A DNA stretch of 64,000 bases from Globomyces pollinis-pini (GCA_025399215.1 MU621091.1:1-64000), one strand, 5' to 3'; counted from the stretch's first letter, positions 45,013-59,454 are shown. The notes: generated by a model from the letters alone, not told the origin. Made by a program: numbers and translations.

Positions 45013-46660
45013 TTTACAAAAGATATCAAATGTATTGGAAATCAAGCTTTATAAATAGGATAGTGGCACTGCGGTAGTAAATACTTATGGAGAGTCCCTA
45101 GTCGTGGGCTTGAGTTAAAGAGCCCACTGAGGCAACATTTCACCCTCCAACGGGCCCACCAACCGACACTTGACCTTCTTGGCATTGTGGCAATCTGGTG
45201 TATATTCCTACAGTTGAATTATCTTCAAAAGAGCCTTTGGTCTTATTCTATTGGCTTGTAATGCTTTCTCGTTTTTAACTTCTGGTCACCCACCGTAGTC
45301 ACTTGAGCCTAATTATTGGTCAGGGTCTCACTTCACAAAGATTAATCTTACTGACATATGATTTCATCTTGACTTATGGATGTATGAATGTAAATTTGTT
45401 TTGTTTTTCTGCTGTATTTATACTTTTCTTTCATCAGGTGAGGTATTCACGTAAGTACATCTCACATTAACTTTTGTCTTCTAATTCCCAATCTTTAGAG
45501 TCATAATCATACTATTACTATCATATGAATCAACAAATTGACCCTCAATTTACAATATCGATTGCATAAACCTTTTCAAACGATGAAATCAGAAACAAAG
45601 CGTTTCAGGCACATCCGGATTTAAATTTGATGGGATCTCAATAGAATTTATTAAACCTGTTGTTTGAATAACGTCATATAGGAACCAACGTGTTAAGTGA
45701 AAAGGAATGACATGACGAATTGGTTGGTGACAAAAGTTTAAGGCCAACCTCTCCGACTCGCATGGCAACACAGAACACAATTAATTACAACCTCCATTAT
45801 CAGTGAATTTAATATTCTAATAATGAAGAGCATGTAGTATGGGGTAATTTTCTTCACCCGTTGATATTATAGGAATTCTGAATTAATACCACATACAATT
45901 TGTAATTGTTCAGTTCCATTCCGATGGTGACACGAGGGCGTTGTGTGCAACCCAGGTTGACCAGAGATCATCCTGAAAAAAAAGCAACCTTGAGACTATG
46001 GACAGACAACTTGAGCGTTCCAGTTATCAATAGTATACTATGTATGTTACAAATCGAAATGAAGCAAGATTTTCAAAAACCGCATTACCAAGGCAGTAGA
46101 ATGATTGTTGGGTTTGAAGGCTGTTACGAATGCCCATTATGACTATAGAACAAAAGAAGAATTCATGGAAAGTTCCAGGATACCGAGATAGTCACTTAAG
46201 CTCAGGTTATGATGGGCTCTCAATTGATCAGAATAACAATAACAGGAAATATTTCCATCCAAAACTCCACATAAAACAAATAAGTGGGTCAAATAAAGTA
46301 CACTGCAATCCAAATACGGATTTCTATGTGATATGAAGCCAGATAAATAAGATAAGCCAACAAGCCAGGCTATCATTCAGGTGATGAACAGGGTCCATCA
46401 CCAGCAGCTTTCAATACACTGACCGATATTAGCAACCTTAACATGCAATGAGTAACAAAGTATTCTATTCATAGTGTCATTTGAGGATCTGAGTGTCTTT
46501 TCCAAATGCGTCTTTGATTTTCCTACTTCAGTGGCAATGCAAATTCTCCTTTTCCCAATCAAGTGACCTTCTCACTATCTGATTTGACGACCGTTTAATC
46601 ATTTAACACCCTCTTTTAAAGTTCATTGAAAATTTTTTCCTTCCATCTTATTTATCAACT
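45013..46660. other. largest gene-free stretch (1.65 kb), divergent promoter region
   Basis: Between PH paralog 3 (minus) and arginase (plus). A TATA-like element lies at 45048-45058 for the PH gene. GAGCCCAC and GGGCCCACC words occur around 45117-45165. Open frames around 45590-45780 (minus) and 45906-46380 have no ATG in good context, no splice logic and no recognisable motif, so I do not call them. Unlike most gaps in this window this one is long enough to hide a degraded gene or an ncRNA, but I see neither. Confidence 0.5.
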
Positions 46661-47772
46661 ATGGCAGAACCACGCACCAAGAAACAAAAATTCTCTCATC
46701 TTTATGGCAAAATAGTTAGATCTACTCCACCACCAGGAACCCCTCCGGTGGAAAAGCAAAAGTATTTAAGCGACCCGCATACTGTCGAAGTTATTGGGGT
46801 GTCTTTCTCTGCTGGTCAAGTAAGTTATCGTATATTTGATTCTCTAGCCAAAACTTGGGGTGGAAGCCGGTCCTGACTTGTTAATCAGAGAAGGTATTCT
46901 TGACCAATTGGAGAGATTGGGTTGGATAGTAAATTGCCCAGACGCGTTACCAAGTTATGAACATCACGAACCTGAAAAGGATGGAGAAGACTATGGGATT
47001 TTGAAGAATGTCGAGTACGTTTCTCGAGTTACTAAAGATGTCCACCACACTCTCAAAGCTGCTGCTAAAAAAGGTCACCTAGCTCTTACCCTGGGTGGTG
47101 ATCATTCTATCGGAATTGCTACAGTTTCTGGAGCTTGCGCAGTATGGCCTGATATTGGAGTTATTTGGGTTGATGCTCATGCAGTAATTACTTTATGTTG
47201 TTTATTTTAGGACATCAACACTGCGGAAACAACTGACAGTGGAAATTTACATGGTTGTCCTGTATCTTTCTTGATGGGAATTGGGCCAAAAGTGAAGGCT
47301 TTTGATTGGTTAAAACCTTGTCTTAAGAAAGACAGAATTGTCTACATCGGGCTTCGTGATGTTGATTCAGGTTCGCTAAATATTGATTTTAATCGCACTA
47401 GGTGAAAAAAAACTATTAAAGGAGCATGGTATCAAGGCTTTTTCAATGCACGATGTAGATAAATATGGAATTGCTGGAATCATGAAGCAAACTTTTGATT
47501 ATCTTGGTCACAACACTCCAATCCACTTATCTTTTGATGTGGATGCAATGGACCCGTCAATTGCACCAGCAACAGGCACTCCTGTTCGTGGAGGATTGAC
47601 TTTCCGTGAAGGCCACTATATCTGTGAAGAAATCTTTGAAACTGGCCGATTAGTGTCAATGGATATGGTAGAAGTTAACCCTGCCCTTGCTTTGGATGAA
47701 CAAGCAAAAAAGACTACCATTGCTGTAGGTTGTTCCTTGATTCGTGCAAGCATGGGTGAAACTTTGCTCTAA
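46661..47772 (+). CDS. CAR1: arginase
   Basis: Mn-dependent hydrolase converting arginine to ornithine and urea; a key step of arginine catabolism in fungi. Starts [20 protein letters not shown]. Motifs in order: IGVSFSAGQ, then after an intron [53 protein letters not shown] with the intron at DAHA, and [20 protein letters not shown], where all Mn-binding Asp/His residues are visible. The C-terminal half has [20 protein letters not shown], ending SMGETLL. About 330 residues, usual length. Three short introns. Very secure. Confidence 0.96.
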
Positions 47773-48024
47773 ATATGATGTCTTTTTTTAGAATAAAAAT
47801 TCATCGTGTCAAATGTAATGTCGTTTTTTTTGTCAACATAACATGTAAAGAAGAATTTAATTTTTAATCAAATCTAATGATTCGCATTTATAAAAAGTTG
47901 GTGAATAAGATATAACGTGCATCAACTGAAAACAAAAGGAAAATTGTATCCACGTCACTCCATTGTCTGATATCACAACTGCGAAACATTTCTACTTTTC
48001 GATACACTGACCAGAACAGCTTAA

Positions 48025-49527
<1,503 letters not shown>

Positions 49528-49958
49528 GTTAAAATAGTTTTGATTAAAAAAACGGTTTTGTAGATTTGCTTTTTTAATGTTTGGTGGTGAATAGTTCTTT
49601 AAGTTAAACACACGTCATGATAACATTATAGTTTTGAACACAAAGAAGCCTATAAAAATGGGTAATTTATGACAAGCCACGAATAATGGGGGTATCAACA
49701 GTGCGGTTGACCATAGTTTAAAAAGTTGTAATAATTCACAACGAATCTTGCTGAAACTCTTAAGTTTGATATTGAGACGCGTTTTAGAGACTAGAATGAA
49801 GGAACGTGAATCTGATTAGAAGTGTGACGCTTGTATGGTGTTTCGGAGAGACCCCCAACAACCAACTTTAAGTTACCCTGTCCCTGGGCTTAAGGAGGCG
49901 TTCTGACGTAAGTAAAATCTGTTGATATATTAACCGAAAGAACATTGGATGTAGAATT
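49528..49958. other. intergenic region upstream of PH paralog 4
   Basis: No exon seen. CCCTGGGCTTAAGG near 49880 shares a TGGGCT core with the upstream regions of PH paralogs 1 and 3. Confidence 0.4.
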
Positions 49959-50780
49959 ATGTCCACTCAATTAAGATATAGTTATTCTGCAGTTGGTGTT
50001 GCAAATTTTGACTCGAAAAAGAAAGCAAAGAGAAACACGTACTCCGGCCCATTTACAATTGCTTCATCAGCACCTAGTTGGAATATTTCCCAACTATACA
50101 AAAATTCCAGTAGAAAGATGAAAAATGAACATATTGAAACTACAATTTACTCTGAAGACTTGAAATATTTAAACAATATCGACTATAATCTAGCCGTCCC
50201 TCCAGTTATACCAGGTAGAAGATCTTCCTTAGTCAATATTGCACCAACATTGGAGCGTGATGCCAGATCAACATTGTACAGCACAACATCAAGTGAACAT
50301 GGTGAAAGAAAACGATCGAATAGTCTGCCAGTATTGTTTAATACAGCTATTGAAGAATTAGAAGAACCTCTTCCAAATCAACGGTCCAATGATAAATACT
50401 ATAGCACACGGACGTTGCCTGATTTTGAAGGGGCAATGTATGTGGATTATAATATGAAAACCAATCGTCGATGGTGTACTCTAAAGAAAAACGAGTTTAC
50501 AATTTACAAATCATTCAAATGCAGAGTGTTGGTGATGAAAGTAAAGTTAACATCTACTACTGAAGTAACGCGACTTTCAGACATGGTTGTTAGAATCAAG
50601 AACAACGAACATACCATTGACTGTACGACAGAGTGTGTTGAAATGCTTTATCGATGGATGAAGGCATTAAAGTACGCAATTAACAACGAACCTCATACAA
50701 TAACTAAAACACCCCAGAATCTCATTAGACAAAACATCCATAATTTTGTAAAAAGAACACTTCCTAGAAAGCGTTACTAG
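49959..50780 (+). CDS. PH-domain protein, paralog 4
   Basis: Intronless, 273 residues. The N-terminal part is Ser/Thr/Lys-rich. ERKRSNSLPVLFNTAIEELE contains RSNSLP at residues 119-124, an exact RSxSxP 14-3-3 consensus. The PH-like part reads DFEGAMYVDYNMKTNRRWCT, LKKNEFTIYKSFKCRVLVMK and CTTECVEMLYRWMKALKYAI. The basic C-terminal tail ends FVKRTLPRKRY. It is the only plus-strand member and lies 5 kb away from paralog 3, beyond arginase and the CDKL kinase, so the cluster has been inverted or split. Function unknown; adaptor role inferred. Confidence 0.72.
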   Translation: MSTQLRYSYSAVGVANFDSKKKAKRNTYSGPFTIASSAPSWNISQLYKNSSRKMKNEHIETTIYSEDLKYLNNIDYNLAVPPVIPGRRSSLVNIAPTLERDARSTLYSTTSSEHGERKRSNSLPVLFNTAIEELEEPLPNQRSNDKYYSTRTLPDFEGAMYVDYNMKTNRRWCTLKKNEFTIYKSFKCRVLVMKVKLTSTTEVTRLSDMVVRIKNNEHTIDCTTECVEMLYRWMKALKYAINNEPHTITKTPQNLIRQNIHNFVKRTLPRKRY

Positions 50781-50917
50781 TTTTTAATATCATTTCTTTA
50801 ATCTAAATTCTTTCCTTTGTGTTTCGTTGTGAGTGATCAACCACATGTCAAGGTCAATTTCATTTTAACTATTTTTGTCAACCTTGAATTTTCTTACCAT
50901 TTTAAAAAACAATTTTA

Positions 50918-53900
50918 ATGCCTCACTCTACGACTGTTGATCCTCCTGATAGTAATCCTGATCTTTCAAATGAAAACACTCTCGATCCTTCTCCAACTGA
51001 TTCCGATCTTTCAAATGTTGGTTTGGGGATTTTTGCCCCTGAATCTAATGATGCTGATTTCATTGGAGAGGATAACATTCAGTCCACCTCTGATGTTGAA
51101 GAACTATCAATTAAAGATGTTCAAGATGTACTCTAACCAAAATTTAACTTTAGGCTATGAACAAATCCCATCCTTTTGGTATAAAAATTTGGAAACCAAG
51201 TCTATTTCCAAAACATCGCTCAATGTATTAAATATTATTCTATTAACATCTCCAGTGATGCAAAAATATACGATGCGCTACACTCACGACCAATCTCATA
51301 TCAATCACAATTTTCACTCGGTAATCTATTTTGGGTTCTTTTATTTGGCTGGTATTCATCTCTAACAGTTTTAATTATATAGGTGGATTGCATTAGTATA
51401 TTTTTCTTTGGCCATACTTGTATTTGGGCCATTCTGGCTATTAGGAGCCCTGGGTACATTCATACTATCATTTCGATCGGCGGAAAAGAATGCCAAATCT
51501 GTTGTAGCACGTTTCTTCAAAGACCTATCAGGATTGAACGCTTACATCAACGTTTATTTGAATTTGGCAGGGTACATATTTTGGCCATTTGGTATTGAGT
51601 TTAATTATTGATCCTAGGTAAATTTGTTGCAAAGCGCATTGCCTATGACGTTATTTTTCAAGACAGCCCAACCGAGGTACCATTGTTACAAGACGAATCA
51701 ACACAACATTTACACTATGATGCAGAAATGGCTGGACCATCAACACAATTAATTCATTCGCCTGCGCTGGTAAATGCAGTAGATAGTCCATTGTTTTTCA
51801 ACAGCAGTTTCAGGCACAATGAGTTTCAATCCTTGCCTGAACCAGCGGCATCTGTGGAAGGTGACTTACGAAGTAGCTTTTATGAAACACAACATAGTGG
51901 TTCGGAGGATTTTGACAATTGGTCCGAATACTCTGCGACTAGGAAAAATGTAATACTCCCAGTATGGTTCTCAAAAGTGGCTCATCGAGTTTGGAATTCT
52001 GGTGTCAGTGGAATATGGGTATTTTTGACTACAGTTTTAGTTCTTGGCCCAGTACACCTACTTGTTAGTGGTGTATGTTATTTTATTATTACAGTATGGT
52101 TCTCAGTCTAATTAAATTATAGCCAATACCAATGGGTAAGCTGAATTATTTCTTGTTACGACACATTCTTCGCCATCCTTTACAACTTACTGCTCATTCA
52201 TGTACACCGGTTGCATCAATTCGTACGCAAACCCCATCGCATAATCAAAATATCGAGGATGAGATTCCCACCCCGAGACCCAGAACAAACGCACCACGTC
52301 CAAGGAGTGTTTTCTTTTGGAGTCCAGATACTGCTATTATCAACGAGGAAACACTGCCAAATATTCATGCACAAGTTTCGACCCAATTGCCATCAATCAT
52401 CGCTACTCCATCATTTAACACATCTCGTACTTATGCTGCTCAGTCAAATACAGTTCAGAATAGAGAATATCAAATCGTGTTATGTATTCATCAGGCAACT
52501 GGTTTTGAATATTTGAAATACACAATAGGAGGAGTTAACATTATATTTATCAACTTATTGTCCATGATCTTGTTCACTTTAGCAGATTTTTACTTCATTG
52601 GGCCAAGGTTGAATTATACAGGAATTGGCTCAAAAATGGTCATCTTTGTCAGTGGATTACTTAGTACTATACCATTAGCATACTTCATTGGCATGGCAGT
52701 TTCAAGTATTACTGCACAGACAGGATCTGTAGCCATCGGTTCAGTTATCAATGCAACATTTGGTAGTATTATTGAAATTATATTGTATGCATTTGGGTTA
52801 ATGCAAGGAAAAGAAGAGTTGGTTCAAGGCGCAATGATTGGATCTTTTTTGCTCGGTTTATTAGCTCTTCCTGGTGTGTCTATGTTTTCTGGTGGCCTAA
52901 AGAGGTCAGAACAGCGATTTAATGTTAAAAGTGCTGGTGTTACCAGTACCATGTTGGTGGTGGCTGTGATTGCTGTATTCACACCAACGGTTTTTCAAAA
53001 TATCCATGGAACTTTTCAATTTGACTGTGAATCTTGTCCTATTGATGACCCAAGCAACGATGCAATTGACATTTTAAAATCTTGTAGAAGTTGTCGAATT
53101 TATCAACCACACCCAACAGAGGATCCTATTTACATGAAGTCGACTCGGCCACTAATGTATATATGTGCTGTTGTGCTAGTGCTTACATATGCGATTGGAT
53201 TATTGTTTACACTTCGTACTCATGCACATCGAATTTACCCATCGAAAAAGCGACATATAAGGAAACAACGTAACCCCCAAGCACCAACAACTCCAAAAAG
53301 TCCATCACCAAATCCTGCAGAAGTTTTATCAGCTAACCAACCAAAGCAATCGGATGTTAAAAGACGCTTGTCGAATCGTTTGAACAAATCATCAATAAAG
53401 AAACCAGCTACTTTAAATCTTAGAGTCATTCCACCCAATTCTAGTCCATTTTCATCATCATCTCCTTCATCACCAAATACCAATGGGCATGCCAAACCAA
53501 AAACTTCAAAACGTAGATCAAACATGAAAACTGCACACTTCGATGATTCTTCTTCTGGCTCGGAATCTGAAGACGAACATGGAGGTCATGATAATCCTGG
53601 ATGGGGCGTTGCCAAGAGTGCTTGCATATTACTTGGTTGTACGATAGCATGTAAAACTGGTTCAACTAATTTATTTTAGATGCAATGATTGCGGAAGTAT
53701 TGATTAATTCCCTTGACGAGATTCTGGAAGTTTTTCCTATGTCTGAGAAGACATTAGGTTTAACTATTTTTGCTATAGTGCCAACTGTAACTGAATTTTG
53801 TAATTGGAATATTTTTATTGATACTTAGATAATGCTATATCTTTTGCCATGTCTGGGAATATTGTTCTGGCATTGGAAATTGGGTCAGCGTATGCCATTC

Positions 53901-54331
53901 AAGTGGCATTACTCCAAATCCCTGCATTAGTTGCATTTTCGGCCTTGTGGACACAATTTGGTAGTGTTCCCACTATACCTGATGTGGTGAACAAACTGAC
54001 GGTATCACAGATGCCGATGGTAGAAACACCAATGCCTGGTCGTTATAGTTACCGTTTATTGGAGATGATATATAATATGTCAGGATTAGTAGAACCTGGT
54101 TTAAGTATGGCAGTTGATACAGTGAAGAAAGAACCCTCACAATTCACGTTGGTGTTTCCGAGGTGGGAATTTTATACTATTATTTTTAGTGTTTTCTTAT
54201 GTAAGTTTGTGGCTAAATTAATCTTTTTAGTAACATACGTTTATCTTGAAGGCAAAAGTAATTACTTTAAAGGAGCATTATTATTGCTATCATACTTTGT
54301 TTTAACAGTGACCTTTTTCTTTGAACCATAA
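50918..54331 (+). CDS. Vnx1/CAX-type vacuolar cation/H+ exchanger with N-terminal YccF-like region
   Basis: Polytopic antiporter of the Ca2+:cation antiporter superfamily. The acidic N terminus (MPHSTTVDPPDSNPDLSNEN) leads through short introns to MNKSHPFGIKIWKPSLF. A YccF-like repeat follows (WIALVYFSLAILVFGPFWLL, NVYLNLAGYIFWPFGKFVAK), with a second copy at VWNSGVSGIWVFLTTVLVLG and LVSG. The CAX core has GSVAIGSVINATFGSIIEI and GSFLLGLLALPGVSMFSGG, which are the first alpha repeat (GxVxxTxGxxxE-type). A Ser-rich cytosolic loop (about 53230-53600) separates the second half, with EVFPMSEKTLGLTIFAIVPT and MSGNIVLALEIGSAYAIQVA. The YccF plus CAX order is that of yeast Vnx1. Ion preference is not predictable. 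About 1,050 residues. Confidence 0.88.
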
Positions 54332-54840
54332 TATACTGCAAATTGATATCATTATTATTAATTGCACTACCATATTTCTTTGACTATATTGTACCTTTTG
54401 TTGTAACCTATTAACCTGACTGAATAATCCAAAATAACAAATTATTTTTATTATATTAAACTATAGATCAGTTCTATGTTCTTTTGATTGAATGTCAGCT
54501 GGTGTGTGGGTTGTTTACGGAAAGAGCAAAGGCAGGTTTTAAGTTAATTTTTCCAATGGGTCACAATGACTGATCTATTCTCTGCGTTTCCAATTTCAAA
54601 ACAAGGAAAACAGAACACGAGAAAGCTAAAATTTAGATATATAACGCCATTTCATTAGAAGAGTATAGATCTGTCATTGAAGTACCACAGACAGTTACTT
54701 GTGCGTGCAGAGGGGGTTAAGATCGCGTTATTTGACCACATGATTAGATTCGTGATCAACACATTTCATTAGCCAAAACCTCAAAACAACTTTTCTTCTT
54801 TAAATACAACCAAAACTCCAATTATTTCACTTGATTCACA
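54332..54840. other. intergenic region upstream of the Whi3-like gene
   Basis: Begins with 3' UTR-like AT-rich sequence. No exon, RNA gene or repeat recognised. Confidence 0.4.
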
Positions 54841-56157
54841 ATGATGCCTGGAGTTCAACCTTTACCTTTTCAGGTACCTAGTTGATCTAATTTAATTGCA
54901 GGATGAAATCACTACTATTTTCGTTGTCGGTTTTCCTGACGATATGGGAGAAAGAGAGTTTCAAAATATCTTTACTTTCTGCCCTGGATTTGAAGCTGCT
55001 GCTTTAAAAATCCCTAATGCTATTGAGGAGGATCTCTCAAACACAAAGAAACAAATTGTATGGATCTTATTTATCTAATACCTCTTAGATCGGCTTCGCA
55101 AAGTTTAGATCATTAGAGGAAGCAATGAGAGCTAGGGATGTCCTTAGTGGAAGAAAGGTCGACGCAGAACGAGGATCGGTTCTTAAGGCTGAGATGGCAA
55201 AGAAGAACTTGCACACTAAAAGAGGCCTCTCAACCAACACTGATCATGGAAAACTACAATATTCCAATAACATCCCTTCCTTTAGACGTAGATCTGCACC
55301 GGAATCAAACGGACTTACAGTAGATACTCATTATCCTTACCAACATACTTTCGATTCTCAAACTCAATTCCAATCCGATTACTACAGTGCTCAACCTTAC
55401 ACCGACCCATCATCTGATAGCACTTACAATGATATTTTTGATCCATTTGCACCATCCCATCCAGCAATTGAGACCGAACTTAACCCACCAATAAGTCCTG
55501 AAAATTTCTTTGCTCCAAATGACACCTCGTGTCTTTCAGGTGATGACTTTGACTCCAAGTTACCTCCACTCTTTGGATCTTCGAATTATTCAAATCGAGG
55601 ATTTAGTTCAGCTCTTTATAACAGTGATACTCTACTCTCAAAGAGTCTTGGATCAATGTCTATGTCTGATTTTCCTAATTCAGAAGCGTTTGGTTCTAGA
55701 AGTGGCTCGTTTTCCTACTCCAGCAATATAATGCATCCTGGTGCCGATCAAAATCCCCCTTGTAATACACTTTATGTTGGCAACCTTCCAAATGACAATT
55801 GTGAAGAGGAACTGCGTCAATTATTCCAATGCTGTCCTGGTTACAAGCGATTGTGTTTCAAAACTCGAATGAATGGGCCTATGTGTTTTGTAGAGGTAAT
55901 TTTTTGATTGTTTTTGATTTCCATTTTAGTTTGAAAATGTCCATTATGCGACACAAGCACTATTTCAACTCTATGGAAACTATCTCTCAAGTTCTACAAA
56001 AGGAGGAATTCGATTATCTTATTCCAAAAATCCACTGGGTGTGAGACAAAACATTTCACCAGCAGCTGTCTCATCACCTTGCTATATAAACCCTCAAATG
56101 GTAGATTACGATGCGGAAGTCACTTATTCTGAATCGGAATATAAAGCTGTTCATTGA
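54841..56157 (+). CDS. Whi3/RBPMS-family RNA-binding protein with two RRMs
   Basis: mRNA-binding regulator; Whi3 controls cyclin mRNA and cell-cycle entry in yeasts. Exon 1 is [12 protein letters not shown] 28-nt intron leads to RRM1: [29 protein letters not shown], then across an intron [20 protein letters not shown]. The long Ser/Asn/Pro/Tyr-rich middle is probably disordered and has two copies of FGS-type low complexity. RRM2: [75 protein letters not shown]. The [11 protein letters not shown] and [11 protein letters not shown] blocks are hallmarks of the Whi3/RBPMS/couch potato family. The end YKAVH is followed by a stop at 56155-56157. Short introns throughout. Confidence 0.9.
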
Positions 56158-56456
56158 ACGTAAGTAAAACATAAATTAAAAAGTTAGTCATAGATATATG
56201 GGGGTATTAATCTGTAAATTGCATTCATAATCACAATATCCAGAGTTATCTTTTATTAATAAACTTTCCATTTTATTCGCAATTTCAACAAGGAAAGAAT
56301 TAATATCCTCATTAGTTGAGATTTGGACTAAAATTCAGACTTCATTAGATCAATTATGCATTATTCATAACAATATCAATAGATCCGTGCGATCCTTTAG
56401 GTATTCGTTTTATCCTTCAACTATTAGTTTGGACTTCAATTTTTTTCACCTTTTTG

Positions 56457-58033
56457 ATGACAGAATCAGACAACATGTAAAGAAGATAAAAATTTTAATC
56501 AACAGTCTTGTGTTAACACCAATAAATGATTCCTTCTTCATGGAAAAAGTGCTCAAGATTATTCCTGGTGTACCAGTAAAAGTAGGTAGAAAAGTATCTC
56601 CAAAGACTCTACCGGATCCTTCAAATGCTTATTTTGATTCAAAAGTGTTATCAAGATCTCATGCGGAAATAACTGCAGATAAAAATATTGTATCGTTATA
56701 GTTGTTATCTTACTTTTCATTTAGATCTACATTCAAGGTAACAAATTTCAAATTCATCAAAGATTTGAAATCAAGCAATGGAACATTTGTTAACGGTAAA
56801 ATAAATCTATTCATTAATGTATTAGGTGTACGATTAAGTGATGAAGGAGTATTGAGTGACTTACGTCCGCTTAAAGCTAATGATATTTTGGATTTTGGTG
56901 TCGATATCAAAGATGAAGAAGGAAAAGGTACAACATATTCACACTTGCTTATGACATTTAGTTTTATATTTCAAAGTATCCGCAAAAGTAAACATTCTAT
57001 CAGGACCGCATTTATATAAAACACCATCCACACAAACAATTCATGCAAGCAATTTTGTAAAACCTTCGGATCAAATTACTTTAAATCGTAATCCAAATTA
57101 TGGTTCAGATGAATATCTCAGTATTATTGAGGTAATTTGATTCATGTTGATGTTAGGATGAGAAAACATTATCATATGAAACAGCAGAGACTCTCAAAAA
57201 GATCCAGAGTTCTTTTGAGGCTATTGAAAGAAATACATTATCAAAATTAAATTCAAAACAACAGATCCAACCGGACGTAGTTCAAATGTTTTCTTCTTTG
57301 AATGAAAAGTTAACAAACATTGATATGCTTGTACATAAACACGATGATGATTTAGAATCTCTGATTCCCCAAGAAAGCACTTTAAAGTCTTCATTAAAGT
57401 CTTTTGAATTGACTCAACAGGAGCACGAAAAACTATTGAAAGAATTCCAAAACTCTTTTGCCGAAGAAACAAAGGTATGTCATTAAATGGGGGTACCTTA
57501 CTGGTATATAGACAATGCAAAACACTCTAGTAACCAAAACCAGTGAGTTGGAATTGACTACAAAGCAGAAGATAGAGGCAATTGAAAAGTCAATGAAAAA
57601 TATTCAAGATCATGCAAATTTAGAAGAACTCGAAAATAAAAGATTAAATGGATTAGTTGTCACACTCCGTGATGATTTGAAAGATGTCACGATTGCACTC
57701 CAAAGTGAAAAGGATCGCAACGAGAAATTGCAAGGATCACTAGACAGCTTTCGAAAGCTTCTTGAACAGAGTGATAAAAAGTATGATCAATTGGAGAACA
57801 AGTTGGAAAAGTTTCTAATTGCATCAAAAGATCAAAAATTGAATGAATTAAATCGATCAATCAATACATCAAATGATAGATCATCAGATAGAACATCTTA
57901 CTTTAACGTAAAGTTTTTCAACCTTTAATCCTATTAGGTTGTTTTGATTACGTTGTTTGTAGGAGTGGTAGGTGTATATGTAGGTATTTTCCAAACAGAG
58001 TTGCTGCAATTTGCCAAGCAAGTGATGAAATGA
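56457..58033 (+). CDS. FHA, coiled-coil, tail-anchored protein (SLMAP/Far10-like, STRIPAK)
   Basis: Exon 1 is a seven-codon start, MTESDNI, spliced by a 29-nt intron to LVLTPINDSFFMEKVLKIIP. The FHA domain has VKVGRKVSPKTL, SKVLSRSHAEI, then KDLKSSNGTFVN (SSNGT) and the tail LRPLKANDILDFGVD. Coiled coils fill about 57170-57880 (YETAETLKKIQSSFEAIERN, EELENKRLNGLVVTLRDDLK). A final exon after YFN encodes a membrane span (VVLITLFVGVVGVYVGIF) and the short tail TELLQFAKQVMK, stop at 58031-58033. FHA to coiled coil to C-terminal anchor is the SLMAP/Far9/Far10 architecture, which tethers the STRIPAK phosphatase complex to ER, nuclear envelope or mitochondria. Unannotated ATGs upstream have worse context. 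Confidence 0.85.
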
Positions 58034-58261
58034 TTCTTTTGATCATATATAAATAATTCAGTGGTTTTAAATTCGTTTTTTCGTTGAACTCATTGAAATA
58101 TTGTAGATTGTGTTTTTGGCAACATTCAAACTGAATAACCTTCAACTTTTAATACGCCATTAGTTTTAATCCAAGTACTTTTGTATCTTAAACATTGACA
58201 ATATACCAACAGTTGAGTTTAGACATTTCATCATCAGAAATTTTTCTCATATTTCAAATCA

Positions 58262-58816
58262 ATGCAGAGTCGTATTTTACAGAAATGCAGCATTTCTTGC
58301 TTGAATGCACAGAATCAAATGCGCTATTCAAGCTCAAAGATTCACTTCACTTATACCAGAGCATTCAGTTCCAAAGTGGATTCGAATGAATTGGAATGGA
58401 GGGAAGTTGAAATCAAAAACCATACCGACTTGTATGAGTTGATGAAAAATAATCCACAGTTAAATGAAGAATTTGATCATACGATTAACCATTTCCCAGA
58501 ACTGTGTCAAGTTAGAGACGAAATGTCCAATTACATGAAAAAGAAACAATCAGGATTAAATTCAAAAGACCCTGAATTCATTCGATTACGTAAAAAGTTT
58601 CAAGCATTATTATTCAAGTATGGTATTCTGACTAATGTGAATGCGGATGGAACTTCTCCAGCACCATTAAATGCATTGTTTGGACCAGAAGGTAGACGTG
58701 CTACTGTAGTTACTACAAATATATCCCCTAGACGACTTGGATTTGAAGTTAAAGAGGAGGAGTCAAATGCATGGACCAAGATACAAGACAAATTAGTGGG
58801 ATACTTTACCAAATAA
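58262..58816 (+). CDS. mitochondrial protein of unknown function
   Basis: Intronless, 184 residues. The N terminus (MQSRILQKCSISCLNAQNQM and RYSSSKIHF) is Arg/Ser/Gln-rich and lacks acidic residues for about 38 positions, a good presequence with a likely cleavage near TRAFSSKVD. The mature part is mostly helical and charged (ELEWREVEIKNHTDLYELMK), then FPELCQVRDEMSNYMKKKQS, and a C-terminal part with LNALFGPEGRRATVVTTNIS. No family is recognised; mitochondrial location is inferred. Length and position fit a real gene. Confidence 0.6.
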   Translation: MQSRILQKCSISCLNAQNQMRYSSSKIHFTYTRAFSSKVDSNELEWREVEIKNHTDLYELMKNNPQLNEEFDHTINHFPELCQVRDEMSNYMKKKQSGLNSKDPEFIRLRKKFQALLFKYGILTNVNADGTSPAPLNALFGPEGRRATVVTTNISPRRLGFEVKEEESNAWTKIQDKLVGYFTK

Positions 58817-58895
58817 ATTAAAATTAATCTAATGAAACCAATCCTGATTGATTAAATAGTTTGTATTTCTACTGCAACATATTTTGACCATTGAA

Positions 58896-59454
58896 ATGGT
58901 TTTCATTCCAATACAGTCTCAATCGTTTGTGATGAGAATTTTTTACCCCAGTTTAACTACATGGTATATCCAGGTATTCACTACAACAAGAGAACCTTAT
59001 TTCAATTTAGGAGAGATTGAAATTGCACCAGGTATATACTTGACAAAGAAAGCCGATTTACCAAAGAAACCAACAGCTATTGCTGAAATACAAAAAGCAA
59101 ATAAGGAATTTCTACAATCAAATCCAAAAGAATATTATGAATATCTATTGAATGAAAACAAAAGTTTGGAAAGATCAATTGAAATGTTGGAATTCTCAAA
59201 TAAGGAAATGTTTGATCAGGATGAAAATGATCCTATTTATATTGAAGTAAAGTTACCATATTTAATCAAAGTCTATTGCTGAAAACATTATTGTTATTGA
59301 ACGTCAACAAGCTGCAATTGTTGCAAATCAAAAAAAGGTTAAACAACTTGCATCTACTCTTGGAATCTGTTTTCAAGAAGTTGTGAATACAAATGAATCA
59401 AATGATGTTAATGGGGATGCTGATATGAACACTGAAGATGGAGTGTATTTGTAA
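58896..59454 (+). CDS. coiled-coil protein of unknown function
   Basis: At least two exons. The first encodes VFTTTREPYFNLGEIEIAPG, then IYLTKKADLPKKPTAIAEIQ and LNENKSLERSIEMLEFSNKE. A 25-nt intron (GTAAAGTTACC..CAAAG) leads to SIAENIIVIERQQAAIVANQ, then a Glu/Asp/Asn-rich end (MNTEDGVYL), stop at 59452-59454. The N-terminal 30 residues are uncertain: the first ATG (58896) gives an unusual hydrophobic start, and another small intron may remove part of it. The core is helical and coiled-coil-like. No family recognised. Confidence 0.5.

Noticed and set aside
45589..46376. Open frames of 60-80 codons in the arginase upstream region
   Set aside because: They lack ATG in good context or splice partners and show no motif; composition is typical of non-coding AT-rich DNA.
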